Source of the DNA: Ureibacillus xyleni
GTDB taxonomy: Bacteria; Bacillota; Bacilli; Bacillales_A; Planococcaceae
Length of the DNA: 64,000 bases
NCBI RefSeq assembly: GCF_900217795.1
Contig: NZ_OBMQ01000012.1
Coordinates: 56,273-120,272, forward strand
Direction: 5' to 3'
Under the pieces are notes generated by a model. The model worked only from the letters and a program-made list of their open reading frames with translations, did not search any database and had not been told where the DNA came from. Positions 34,939 to 43,587 of the stretch are shown here, piece by piece. Position numbers and translations under genes: made by a program. Numbering within the stretch: position 1 is the first letter of the stretch; every line of letters begins with the position of its first letter.

Positions 34939-36201
34939 TTGAAGAAGTGGGGAATATCGGCAATTGTTTTATTTATGATTTATAGTGTTTTAATGTACTT
35001 TTATATTTTCCATTGGAGCACAAATGGAATACCGGATGTCTTAAAGGGGACAGTTGCTGATCCAGCGACATTTATGACAGAACGTGAATTACTCTTAAGT
35101 GAAGAATATTCGAAAGTGAAAAATTTTATTTTCTTTATTCTTACCCCTCTAGAATGGCTCGTTTATTTATTTATTTTAGGGACAGGCCTATCGCATATTT
35201 TTGAAAAATGGTCAGATATAGGTCTAAAATGGAGAGTCATAAAAAATGGTGCATATGTATTCTTCTTATACTTATTTACAACACTTCTTTTTTACCCGGT
35301 TGATTATTATCGTTATAGTTTAAGTAAGAAGAATGGAATAAGTACGCAACACTTTTCTTCATGGATGCGCGACTATGTGATTGATTTTTGGGTAGGTTTT
35401 ATTACAACCTTAATTATTGTAGTAGTTCTTTATTGGCTAATCCAAATTAGTAAAAAAAGATGGTGGTTGTATGCATGGTTACTTACAATACCGTTTGCCA
35501 TCTTTATGATGTACATTCAACCAGTCATTATTGATCCACTGTACAATGAGTTTTATCCATTAAAAGATAAAGTATTAGAAGAAAAGATATTAGCCCTTGC
35601 AGATCAAGCAAATATACCGTCAGAACATGTTTTTGAAGTGAATATGGCGGAAAAAACAAATGCAATGAATGCCTATGTAACGGGTATTGGAGATAATTCA
35701 AGAATCGTGCTCTGGGATACTACGCTGAATCAACTAACGGAAAGTGAAATTTTGTTCATTATGGCACATGAGATGGGACATTATGTGGAAAAACATATTT
35801 ACATTGGAATGGCTGCATATATACTTTCAACGTTAATCGGATTATGGTTAATTTCAAAAATAATGCCGTGGCTCATCGAACGGTTTGGACATGTACTAAA
35901 AATAAAAGATATGAAAGAGATAAACTCGTTACCATTATTTTTACTTCTTCTTTCATTCATGTTATTCATGTCAAATCCAATTTCGAATTTTGTATCGCGT
36001 TACCAAGAGAGCCGCGCAGATGAATATGCAATGGAGTTAACGAATAATCCAGAAGCAGCAGTTAGTAGCTTCCAAAAACTTTCAAAGACAGGGTTAAGTG
36101 AAGTAAATCCTCCATTTATTGTGAAAGTTTTCCGTTATACCCATCCACCAATGCTTGAAAGAATAAATACAGTAGCCGAATACACAAAAAAAGAAGAATA
36201 A
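34939..36201 (+). CDS. Ste24-type membrane zinc metalloprotease (M48, YhfN-like)
   Basis: 420 residues. I choose the TTG at 34939, which has GAGGTG six bases upstream; the GTG at 34930 overlaps that site. Five or more membrane helices, the zinc motif HEMGH (IMAHEMGHYVEKH) and the third ligand region (ESRADEYAM) match CAAX-prenyl-protease-1 homologues. Bacteria lack CAAX proteins, so it presumably has a membrane-protein quality-control role. Confidence 0.9.
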   Translation: MKKWGISAIVLFMIYSVLMYFYIFHWSTNGIPDVLKGTVADPATFMTERELLLSEEYSKVKNFIFFILTPLEWLVYLFILGTGLSHIFEKWSDIGLKWRVIKNGAYVFFLYLFTTLLFYPVDYYRYSLSKKNGISTQHFSSWMRDYVIDFWVGFITTLIIVVVLYWLIQISKKRWWLYAWLLTIPFAIFMMYIQPVIIDPLYNEFYPLKDKVLEEKILALADQANIPSEHVFEVNMAEKTNAMNAYVTGIGDNSRIVLWDTTLNQLTESEILFIMAHEMGHYVEKHIYIGMAAYILSTLIGLWLISKIMPWLIERFGHVLKIKDMKEINSLPLFLLLLSFMLFMSNPISNFVSRYQESRADEYAMELTNNPEAAVSSFQKLSKTGLSEVNPPFIVKVFRYTHPPMLERINTVAEYTKKEE

Positions 36202-36212
36202 AAAATACATGC

Positions 36213-36247
36213 AATGCCTGACTATTTTGAGTCGGGCATTTTTTGTG
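36213..36247 (+). terminator. Terminator of the M48 protease gene
   Basis: AATGCCTGACT/AGTCGGGCATT stem with six Ts. Confidence 0.88.
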
Positions 36248-36451
36248 TTTACCAAACATTTTTTAAAGTAGACAAGAAAATAATTCATAAAAACTATAAT
36301 TAATGAAGAAATAATATGTAAATTTCTCTGGATAGAAATGAAAAATCCGAACAAAAGCAGATAGGCACGAATATAATATAGTAAAATAGAAACGATATAA
36401 TTTACCTATTGACAATTGGTGATACATATCTATAGATAGGTGGTGAGCAAA

Positions 36452-36682
36452 ATGGATTTCTTCTTAGTTGCATTAACGTTCTGGTCACTTGTAATTTTGT
36501 CACTACTTCTTTTAATCCATGGATTATGGAAAAAATCATGGCAATCACTAGTTGTTAGTGGCTTTGCATTCCTTCTTCCAATGCTCTATTTTGCAATGGT
36601 CGATAAGTTGTTTATCGCCTTCGCACTATTACCTATTGTCCCGTTTATTTTGGCATACCATTTAAAGAAAAAAGAATTATAG
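36452..36682 (+). CDS. Small membrane protein
   Basis: 76 residues from the ATG after AGGTGGTG; upstream GTG codons overlap that site. Two or three hydrophobic helices fill nearly the whole length with a short Lys-rich end (HLKKKEL). No family recognised. It stands alone between two terminators. Confidence 0.7.
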   Translation: MDFFLVALTFWSLVILSLLLLIHGLWKKSWQSLVVSGFAFLLPMLYFAMVDKLFIAFALLPIVPFILAYHLKKKEL

Positions 36683-36690
36683 TTTGCACG

Positions 36691-36723
36691 CTAGCATTAC
36701 GTTGTTGTAATGCTAGTTTTTTT
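36691..36723 (+). terminator. Terminator
   Basis: Perfect CTAGCATTAC/GTAATGCTAG stem and seven Ts. Confidence 0.95.
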
Positions 36724-36817
36724 AATTATTGTATGCAGTTAAAAAATAGTAGGATTAAAACAATAAAAATGAAATTATATTAAAAATAAGAGAAAAATGC
36801 AATAATGAAAGAATATT

Positions 36818-36843
36818 GTATTCCGAATACTTCGATTATCGAA
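36818..36843. promoter_or_regulatory. Two abutting 13-bp palindromes in a promoter (putative operator)
   Basis: GTATTCCGAATAC (36818-36830) and TTCGATTATCGAA (36831-36843) are each perfect 6-1-6 palindromes, placed end to end. They overlap the -35 region of a promoter with an extended -10 (TGG then TAGAAT at 36855-36860) that drives the MetE-like gene. No S-box is present. The regulator is unknown. Confidence 0.6.
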
Positions 36844-36876
36844 AAAACTTATGGTAGAATTATTATATTAAAAAAT

Positions 36877-36905
36877 AAAAAGGTAAGATCTATCACTTAC
36901 CTTTT
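36877..36905 (+). other. 5'-UTR hairpin before the MetE-like gene
   Basis: AAAAGGTAAG/CTTACCTTTT with an eight-base loop lies near the predicted 5' end of the transcript and just before the ribosome site (GGGAG). It has no long T run, so mRNA protection or weak attenuation is more likely than termination. Confidence 0.55.
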
Positions 36906-36925
36906 ACTAAGGGAGTAGTAAAATT

Positions 36926-38023
36926 ATGACAGAACTTAAAGCACCATTTAGATATGACCATGTTGGTAGTTTTTTAAGACCAAAAAAATTAAAAGAAGCC
37001 CGCACACAATACCAAAATAACGAAATTACATATGATGAGTTAAAAAAGGTAGAAGATGAAGCGATTATCGATTTGATTAATAAAGAAAAAGAAATTGGCA
37101 TATTAGCAATTACTGATGGTGAATTTCGTCGTAGCTGGTGGCACTTCGATTTTTTAGGTGCTCTTGTTGGAATGGAATATTATGAAAAAAGTCATGGTTT
37201 ACAATTTCATAATGTTGAAACAAGTAAGAAAGGTATTCGTGTTGTTGGAAAAATAGATTTTGAAAATCACCCTTTTTTAGACCATTTTAAATTCATCCGA
37301 GAACACGTTGGGGATTCTACAGTTAAATTTACAATTCCAAGTCCAAATATGCTTCATGCACGCGCAGACAAAAATACAGAAATATACACTAATGAAAATG
37401 AACTTATTGAAGATACAATTAAAGCATATCAAAAAGCAATTCAAGCATTTTACAATGAAGGTTGTCGTTATTTGCAATTAGATGATACATCATGGGCAAG
37501 TCTTTTCTCTGAAGAAACACGTGAAAAACTAGTTGCAGAAGGAAAAAACCCTCAGGAATACTTAAAAACATTACAATATGTCATTAATGAATCAATCAAA
37601 AATAAGCCTCATGACATGACGATTACAATGCACATTTGTCGCGGCAACTTTAAATCTACTTTCCATTCAAGTGGCGGTTATCATTACGCGGCAGAAGTCA
37701 TCTTCGGTGGTTTAAATGTTGATGGTCTTTTATTAGAGTTTGATGATGAACGTTCAGGAGGTTTTGAAGTTCTAAAACACGTAAATCGTCCAGATTTAAA
37801 GATTGTATTAGGGTTAATTACTTCTAAATTTGGGGAATTAGAAGACAAAGAAGCAATAAAAGCTAGAATACATGAAGCAGCAAAATACGTATCATTAGAT
37901 CAATTATGTTTAAGTCCCCAATGTGGTTTTTCATCGACAGAAGAAGGAAATATTTTAGAAGAAGAAAACCAATGGCAAAAGCTTACTTTAATTAAAGAAA
38001 TAGCAGAGGAAGTTTGGGGATAG
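36926..38023 (+). CDS. Cobalamin-independent methionine synthase-like protein (MetE C-terminal domain, YxjG/YxjH type)
   Basis: 365 residues, one MetE C-terminal-like TIM barrel. RYDHVGSFLRP, TDGEFRRSWWHFDF, DDTSWASLF and the zinc ligands in MHICRGN and SPQCGFSST are present. B. subtilis YxjG/YxjH have the same length and act in methionine/methylthio metabolism. It probably transfers a methyl group to homocysteine or a related thiol. The promoter carries two palindromes rather than a SAM riboswitch. Confidence 0.87.
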   Translation: MTELKAPFRYDHVGSFLRPKKLKEARTQYQNNEITYDELKKVEDEAIIDLINKEKEIGILAITDGEFRRSWWHFDFLGALVGMEYYEKSHGLQFHNVETSKKGIRVVGKIDFENHPFLDHFKFIREHVGDSTVKFTIPSPNMLHARADKNTEIYTNENELIEDTIKAYQKAIQAFYNEGCRYLQLDDTSWASLFSEETREKLVAEGKNPQEYLKTLQYVINESIKNKPHDMTITMHICRGNFKSTFHSSGGYHYAAEVIFGGLNVDGLLLEFDDERSGGFEVLKHVNRPDLKIVLGLITSKFGELEDKEAIKARIHEAAKYVSLDQLCLSPQCGFSSTEEGNILEEENQWQKLTLIKEIAEEVWG

Positions 38024-38030
38024 TACTCTA

Positions 38031-38062
38031 AAAAAATGCTCTTAATTGGGCATTTTTTTTAT
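38031..38062 (+). terminator. Terminator
   Basis: AAAAAATGCTC/GGGCATTTTTT stem with one G-T pair and eight Ts. Confidence 0.8.
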
Positions 38063-38076
38063 GATTTTATTAGACT

Positions 38077-38106
38077 ATGTTGCAACATTTTAATTTATGC
38101 TACAAT
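38077..38106 (+). promoter_or_regulatory. Promoter with overlapping 12-bp palindrome
   Basis: TTGCAA (-35), 15 bp, and TACAAT with TGC before it (extended -10). The -35 lies inside a perfect palindrome ATGTTGCAACAT (38077-38088), which could be an operator. It precedes the 314-residue gene by 29 bp. Confidence 0.5.
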
Positions 38107-38135
38107 TATATAGATATGGGAAAAGGAGGGTATAG

Positions 38136-39080
38136 ATGAATATTTTCGCCACTCAACAAGTAAATGGAAATCGGGATTTTGGAATTACAACAAGTGTAAA
38201 AAATAATAATGGTACGACTTCCTTCAAAGCTGTTTTTGGAGATGAAGCAAGAAAAATTAATCCACTCCACGATGTTAATAATTCACGTAATAATTTAATA
38301 TACGATGCTATCGAAACAAATGATTGGTCAAAATACTATGCATTTGAGGCAAAACAACAACCTGCATGGTATGAACAAGTAAACGGACAATATGTACCAA
38401 ATAAAATGTATTATAGTTCATTAATTGAAGCGAATATGAATGCTGTTCAGGAAGCAAAATTAGATGGAGATAAAGAGTTAGCGGCTATTTGGGAGAATAA
38501 TTTACAACAAATGATTAATAAATTCAACCAAGCTCCAGGAATCGTTCCTTATGTTGTAGGATTAAATCATCGAGAAGATCTTGCGGCACAGTATGGTGTT
38601 GCGATGGCAGATAAAAGCTTCTTTGATAGCAAGTACAATTCACAACTAGTAGCTACACAAGGGAAATTTGAACAAAATATGTGGTACGACAATACTTACT
38701 TTGCAGAAAATAAAGAACTAAAAGATCATGTTGCAGCATTAGTTTCTGAAAATGTACCGAAAGATTCTATGACGAATTCATCATCTTTAGTTGCAACAAG
38801 TGAAGAAATTAAAACTCCAACTTCAATAATTGAAGACTCGGTTTCAGATTCTACCGTTACCAAAAAACAAACAGAGGTTATTCAAAATATTGTCGCAAAA
38901 GGTGATATTGACACGGCTTCCATTAACTTAATAGAAGGAATACAAGAAAACCAACAAGATTCTAATGACCAATTAGAAAAAGAGTCAGCTAAAAAACAAG
39001 ATTTACAAGAGTTGTATTTACATAATCTAAAGTTCGCCTTTCATCCGAACTTTAAATTAGTGAAAGAATCGTATATTTAA
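38136..39080 (+). CDS. Protein of unknown function, 314 residues
   Basis: Strong ribosome site AAGGAGGG. No signal peptide or membrane helix. The first 200 residues look folded and are rich in Asn, Tyr and Trp (WSKYYAFEAKQQPAWYEQVNGQYVPNKMYYSS; AQYGVAMADKSFFDSKYN). Residues about 205-290 are a Ser/Thr/Glu-rich, probably disordered linker, ending in a short helix. The N-terminus (MNIFATQQVNGN) resembles flagellar or phage structural proteins only superficially. I do not recognise a family. Confidence 0.75.
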   Translation: MNIFATQQVNGNRDFGITTSVKNNNGTTSFKAVFGDEARKINPLHDVNNSRNNLIYDAIETNDWSKYYAFEAKQQPAWYEQVNGQYVPNKMYYSSLIEANMNAVQEAKLDGDKELAAIWENNLQQMINKFNQAPGIVPYVVGLNHREDLAAQYGVAMADKSFFDSKYNSQLVATQGKFEQNMWYDNTYFAENKELKDHVAALVSENVPKDSMTNSSSLVATSEEIKTPTSIIEDSVSDSTVTKKQTEVIQNIVAKGDIDTASINLIEGIQENQQDSNDQLEKESAKKQDLQELYLHNLKFAFHPNFKLVKESYI

Positions 39081-39085
39081 TGGGT

Positions 39086-39114
39086 AAACGACGAGTCAAC
39101 CTCGTCGTTTTTAT
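39086..39114 (+). terminator. Terminator
   Basis: Perfect AAACGACGAG/CTCGTCGTTT stem, five-base loop, Ts. Confidence 0.93.
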
Positions 39115-39121
39115 TTTCGTT

Positions 39122-39727
39122 TTACTTTAGTAAACCATATACTAAATAAATGGCAGTACACCAAATAAAAATACTTGAGAACTTATTAAAAATGAACATT
39201 ATTTTGCCTGAACCATCAAGTTTTTTCATCGTAGATCCAGCAACTGTTAACCCGATAAACCAAATCCAGGATACTACTACACATGCACTTGTGAATAAAA
39301 TTTGGTTACTACCATCGTATTTTAATGCACTCGTACCGATAACCCCAACCGTATCAAGAATCGCATGAGGATTTAAAAGTGAAACGGATAAGGCAAACAA
39401 AATTTGCTTTGAACGTGTTAAGTTTTTACCTGTCTCAACAGATGCGGGTTTTGCCTTCCAAATCGAATAACCCATATACAATAGGAATACGACACCAACA
39501 ATCATTAAACCAATCCGAAGACTTTCAAACTGTAAAACGATAATAGACAGTCCAAATACTGCAAGAATAATAAGAAGAGTGTCGCAGATTGCAGCAGTAA
39601 TTGCAGCAGGGAACGCATGTAAGATTGAGGGTTGTGTTGCACCTTGTGAAAACACAAAGACATTTTGCACACCTAAAGGTAAAATTAACCCAAATGCTAA
39701 AATAATACCATGAATAATTGCTTCCAA
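39122..39727 (-). CDS. LysE/ArgO-family amino-acid exporter
   Basis: 201 residues from a TTG start eight bases after AAAGGAG. Six hydrophobic helices with LGVQNVFVFSQGA at the N-terminus and the SLLNPHAILDTVGVIG motif, which is the LysE/ArgO pattern rather than the RhtB one. It probably exports basic amino acids. No LysG-type regulator is adjacent. Confidence 0.87.
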   Translation of the reverse strand: MEAIIHGIILAFGLILPLGVQNVFVFSQGATQPSILHAFPAAITAAICDTLLIILAVFGLSIIVLQFESLRIGLMIVGVVFLLYMGYSIWKAKPASVETGKNLTRSKQILFALSVSLLNPHAILDTVGVIGTSALKYDGSNQILFTSACVVVSWIWFIGLTVAGSTMKKLDGSGKIMFIFNKFSSIFIWCTAIYLVYGLLK

Positions 39728-39845
39728 ATAGAAAACTCCTTTACAAAATCTTTAGCTATTATACAATAAAATGAATCTACTTTAATATGAATATGATTGT
39801 AAATAGGAATGATGAAATAGAAAAAAAGAAAGGAATGATAAGAAA

Positions 39846-40436
39846 ATGACTTTAATTTGCTTTGTTCGTCATGGTGAAACAGATTGGAATGCACTAAAGA
39901 AAATTCAAGGTAGAGCAGATATTCCTTTAAACAGCAATGGAACGAAACAAGCTGAAGATTGTAAAAAGTATTTTAAAACTAACCAATGGGATGTGTTAGT
40001 TACAAGTCCACTAAAACGTGCTTCGCAAACAGCTAAAATTATTAATGAATCATTAAATTTAAATATACATACAATGGATGAATTTATTGAAAGAAATTAT
40101 GGAGACATCGAAGGATTAACGATAAGTGAGAGAGCGTCTTTATATCCTAATTTAGAATGTCCAAATCAGGAAAGTGTAGAGGAAGTGAAGGAACGGATTT
40201 TTAACGGGATTAATCAATTACATCAAGACTTCCCTGATCAAAATATTATAGTTGTTGCCCATGGTGGCGTCATAAACTTAATATTATCAATTCTATCTAA
40301 AGGTGAAATAGGGACAGGAAAAACAAGATTAACCAATGGAAGTCTAAGTCAAATCCAATATAAAGATGGTGTCTGGAAAGTGATTGACTATAACCAGGCT
40401 CTTCATATTACTAAAAATATAGTGAACAAGTCGTAA
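39846..40436 (+). CDS. Histidine phosphatase family protein (phosphoglycerate mutase-like)
   Basis: 196 residues. FVRHGETDWN contains the catalytic histidine and VVAHGGV the second; TSPLKRASQTA and ERNYGDIEG are family elements. The short form suggests a broad-specificity phosphatase (PhoE-like) rather than a glycolytic mutase. It differs from the CobC-like paralogue at 19563, which has RHE. No operon partner is evident. Confidence 0.87.
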   Translation: MTLICFVRHGETDWNALKKIQGRADIPLNSNGTKQAEDCKKYFKTNQWDVLVTSPLKRASQTAKIINESLNLNIHTMDEFIERNYGDIEGLTISERASLYPNLECPNQESVEEVKERIFNGINQLHQDFPDQNIIVVAHGGVINLILSILSKGEIGTGKTRLTNGSLSQIQYKDGVWKVIDYNQALHITKNIVNKS

Positions 40437-40549
40437 TATACTCGCAACGTTCGAAATGTTGTAAATGTTTCCTGCAATAAAACAAGTTATAATTAAGGTG
40501 ATTTGAAACTTCCCTTTTAGGAATAGAAGGGAATCAAGGAGTGTTCACA

Positions 40550-41590
40550 ATGAAGGTGGATGTGCAAAAAAGGCAAAATCTTTGGTTAGGTTTATTGTTA
40601 TTAGTTCTGTGTAGTAATTTAATGTTATATCGTACAAATTTCGGAAAAGATATACTTGAAATTGGAACAAGTAGTGTTGCGTTAGGCTCATTAATTGATT
40701 TAGTCATTGTTGCCCCTATTTTAGTATTGGCTTGGAAAAGACAAAAGAGCATTAAACTATTCCTTCTATTAAGTGCTAGCGGCTTAGTACTATCTAGAAT
40801 CTTAATACCTATAGAATATTTAAAACCATATGTAGCATTTACATGGGTTGGTATTGCAGTTGAACTAGGATTATTGGCGATAGAACTGTTATTACTTGTA
40901 ACATTAGTTCGCTACTTACCAAAAATCATTAAAGACACAAAAGAGAGCAATCTACCAATATTATTTTCATTTTCTTCTGCAGTAGATCGTTATGTACAAA
41001 AGCATCAATTAATTCATATCGTTTGTTCTGAAATGTTAATGTTCTATTATGCGTTTGCTAGTTGGAGAAAAAAGCCATTATTAAATGCTAACACCGTTAC
41101 ATTACACAAAAAATCGAGTTATATTGCTTTTCAAATTATGCTCATACATGCAGTTGTCATAGAAACATTAGGTATTCATTGGTTCATTCATGAGAAATCT
41201 ATGATTCTTTCAATTATATTATTAGTGTTAAACATATACACAGTTATTTTCTTCTTAGCAGATATAAGAGTAGTCCAACTAAACCCTGTTTTATTTACGA
41301 ACGAAAAAATGTTCATTTCTCTTGGATTAATGAAAAGAATGGAAATAAATTGGGCTGATATTGAAGAAGTTATTACAGACCAAAACATATTAAAGCAAAA
41401 GCTAACTAAAGATACACTTGATTTTTTAGCTAGGGATTTTGATGAAGTTAAGCCAAATGTAATATTAAAGTTAAAAAAACCGACAGATGCTACATTAGCT
41501 TTTGGGATAAAAAAACAATACGAAAAAGTGGCAATTAAATTCGATGATTCACAACGTTTTATCGATGCTTACAACAAATATAATTCGTAA
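40550..41590 (+). CDS. Polytopic membrane protein with C-terminal PH-like domain
   Basis: 346 residues from the ATG eight bases after AAGGAG; the GTG nine bases earlier adjoins that site. About six hydrophobic helices are followed by a soluble domain (about 245-346; VVQLNPVLFTNEKMFISLGLMKRMEINWADIEEV) that looks like a bacterial PH domain. Such proteins are sometimes labelled carotene monooxygenase without evidence. It precedes a lnr-like two-component/ABC cluster after a terminator; whether it belongs with it is open. A TATAAT box lies at 40488-40493. Confidence 0.7.
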   Translation: MKVDVQKRQNLWLGLLLLVLCSNLMLYRTNFGKDILEIGTSSVALGSLIDLVIVAPILVLAWKRQKSIKLFLLLSASGLVLSRILIPIEYLKPYVAFTWVGIAVELGLLAIELLLLVTLVRYLPKIIKDTKESNLPILFSFSSAVDRYVQKHQLIHIVCSEMLMFYYAFASWRKKPLLNANTVTLHKKSSYIAFQIMLIHAVVIETLGIHWFIHEKSMILSIILLVLNIYTVIFFLADIRVVQLNPVLFTNEKMFISLGLMKRMEINWADIEEVITDQNILKQKLTKDTLDFLARDFDEVKPNVILKLKKPTDATLAFGIKKQYEKVAIKFDDSQRFIDAYNKYNS

Positions 41591-41596
41591 GTTAGT

Positions 41597-41625
41597 AAAG
41601 GGGAAGTTATTCTTCCTCTTTTTTT
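41597..41625 (+). terminator. Terminator
   Basis: AAAGGGGAAG/CTTCCTCTTT stem (one mismatch) with Ts. Confidence 0.75.
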
Positions 41626-41696
41626 ATTTCATCTATAGGAAACTTTCCCATATAATAATAGAATTAGGGATTGTTTATAGACTTGAGGTGAATGGA

Positions 41697-42782
41697 TTGA
41701 AATCGTTTCTATTCCGAATATGTTGCTTAATGGTTAGTTCAGGGTTAATTATTATACATACTGTTACACAAAAAGGTAATATCACTCTAGCAATTTTTAT
41801 CATAACAGGTGTGTTGTTGCTATATTTCGTTATGCCGCTTGTGAAGATTGCATTATTAAACTATCTATTAATACTATTATTAATTGCATTAACTATTTTC
41901 ATTTCAAGTGATTTAACCTTTATTTTACCACTACTAGCATTTATTTTGATTGAAAGCGCATTTCGATTAAAGGAACGAAAATATCCCTTATTTATTGCAA
42001 TTGCCTCAACACTATGTTTTTCTTTCTTTGTTTTCAACATGATTGCTCTTTATAGCTTTTTATTAATGATTGCAATCACTGTTTGTTGCTTCTTCCTTCA
42101 TCAATATTTATCGCAAGTAGAGATGAAAACCACCCTTTACGAACAGCTTTTATCTCAGTTTCGGAAAATAAAAAGGGATTCGGTTGAACAGGAGGAATTA
42201 GTGCGATCAGAAGAGAGAACAAAAATAGCAAGAGATATGCATGATTCTGTTGGCCACAAATTGACATCGTTATTAATGCAGTTGGAAATGCTATCTATAG
42301 AAAATCAAACGCATAATTTAATAGAATTAAAACAGTTGGCAAGAGAAAGTTTGGAAGAAACCAGATTTGCTGTACGGCAGTTAAAATCCACTGAAACAAC
42401 AGGTTTACAATCTGTTATTTTGTTAATAAGAAAGCTTGAAATGGAAAGTCATCTCCATATTCGATTTACAATTGAAAAAGGGGTGCTCTCCATTCCGATT
42501 TCAAATGAGCAGAGTGTCGTTCTTTATAGAGTATTACAGGAATGTTTAACAAATGCCATGAAACATAGTCAATCAAAGGAAGTAGAAGTAACTCTAACAG
42601 TTGATTCATTACACCATATCCTTTTTGAAGTGAAAAATAAATTAGTTTCAGACTTACCTCTTGTTAAAGGATTCGGATTAACGAATATGGAAGGAAGATT
42701 ACAAGAAATTCATGGTCAATTACGAGTTTTGAGAGATGGAAAAAATTTTATAGTTAGAGGATCATTTCCTTTAAAACGGTAG
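41697..42782 (+). CDS. Sensor histidine kinase, NarL/DesK type (LnrJ-like)
   Basis: 361 residues from a TTG start six bases after GAGGTG. Five to six N-terminal membrane helices without a large external domain (intramembrane sensing), a coiled linker, the HisKA_3 box with His182 (ARDMHDSVGHKL), and the ATPase N box ECLTNAMKHS and GFGLTNMEGRL. The order kinase, LuxR-type regulator, ABC ATPase and two ABC-2 permeases is that of lnrJKLMN (linearmycin resistance) and relatives. It is probably a detector of membrane-active compounds. Confidence 0.88.
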   Translation: MKSFLFRICCLMVSSGLIIIHTVTQKGNITLAIFIITGVLLLYFVMPLVKIALLNYLLILLLIALTIFISSDLTFILPLLAFILIESAFRLKERKYPLFIAIASTLCFSFFVFNMIALYSFLLMIAITVCCFFLHQYLSQVEMKTTLYEQLLSQFRKIKRDSVEQEELVRSEERTKIARDMHDSVGHKLTSLLMQLEMLSIENQTHNLIELKQLARESLEETRFAVRQLKSTETTGLQSVILLIRKLEMESHLHIRFTIEKGVLSIPISNEQSVVLYRVLQECLTNAMKHSQSKEVEVTLTVDSLHHILFEVKNKLVSDLPLVKGFGLTNMEGRLQEIHGQLRVLRDGKNFIVRGSFPLKR

Positions 42783-42792
42783 GGGGGTTGAA

Positions 42793-43434
42793 ATGAAAGT
42801 TCATATATTACTCGTGGAGGATCAAACCATTGTTAGAAATGGATTAAAAATGATTGTTGAGCAAGATGAACAATTTCAAATCGTCGCTGAGGCAAGTAAT
42901 GGTCTTGAGGCACTCAAAGCACTAGAAAGGTTTCATATTGATCTCATATTGATGGATGTTCGAATGCCGGAGATGAATGGAATTGAAGCAACGAAGCGTA
43001 TTCGAAATCTATACCCAGAAATGAAAATTCTCATTTTAACTACCTTCGACGACGAAGAATATGCATATCAAACGTTAAAAGATGGAGCAAGTGGATTTTT
43101 ACTAAAGTCCTCAGAACCAAATAAATTACTTTCATCTATCCATAGTGTAGTAAATGGCGGCCTTGTAATACAAGAAGATGTTGCGGCAAAATTAATGCCA
43201 AAACTTTTACAACAACATGTTCCAAAAGAAAATGAAATCACAATAGATTTAACTCAACGTGAATTAGATATTGTCAAGTTGGTTGGGGAAGGAAAGACAA
43301 ATAAAGAAATCGCTACAGCACTATTTTTATCAGTTGGAACGGTGAAAAATCATATTACACACATTTTACAGCAGTTAGATTTACGTGACCGCACTCAACT
43401 AGCCATTTATGCAGTGAAAAATCATTTAGTTTAA
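42793..43434 (+). CDS. Response regulator, NarL family (LnrK-like)
   Basis: 213 residues. The receiver domain has Asp55 (LILMDVRMPEMNG), T (LTTFDD) and K (LLKSS). The C-terminal LuxR-type HTH is TQRELDIVKLVGEGKTNKEIATALFLSVGTVKNH. It lies 10 bp after the kinase. It likely activates the ABC operon that starts 153 bp downstream, where an 18-bp direct repeat is seen. Confidence 0.92.
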   Translation: MKVHILLVEDQTIVRNGLKMIVEQDEQFQIVAEASNGLEALKALERFHIDLILMDVRMPEMNGIEATKRIRNLYPEMKILILTTFDDEEYAYQTLKDGASGFLLKSSEPNKLLSSIHSVVNGGLVIQEDVAAKLMPKLLQQHVPKENEITIDLTQRELDIVKLVGEGKTNKEIATALFLSVGTVKNHITHILQQLDLRDRTQLAIYAVKNHLV

Positions 43435-43438
43435 GTTG

Positions 43439-43488
43439 CCTGGTTAGATGGATTCTGGCTAACAGAATTCCATCTGTCCAGGTTTTTT
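43439..43488 (+). terminator. Terminator after the response regulator
   Basis: CCTGG...GATGGATTCTG pairs with GAATTCCATC...CCAGG, followed by six Ts. Confidence 0.85.
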
Positions 43489-43496
43489 CATTTTTC

Positions 43497-43536
43497 TTAT
43501 GACCTGAGTCACTTTGGATTATGACGTCAGCTACTT
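43497..43536 (+). promoter_or_regulatory. Direct-repeat operator upstream of the ABC operon
   Basis: TTATGACCTGAGTCACTT (43497-43514) and TTATGACGTCAGCTACTT (43519-43536) agree at 14 of 18 positions, with starts 22 bp apart (two helical turns). Downstream is a TATAGT -10 (43563-43568) without a good -35, as at activator-dependent promoters. This is the likely site for the response regulator. Confidence 0.6.
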
Positions 43537-43587
43537 AGAAAGGGTTTGTAAAATTGGTAAAGTATAGTTGAAAGGAAGGGGAAGTAC

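Noticed and set aside
40550..41590. Annotation as beta-carotene 15,15'-monooxygenase
   Set aside because: No retinal-pigment/carotenoid oxygenase histidines are present; the protein is polytopic with a soluble tail.
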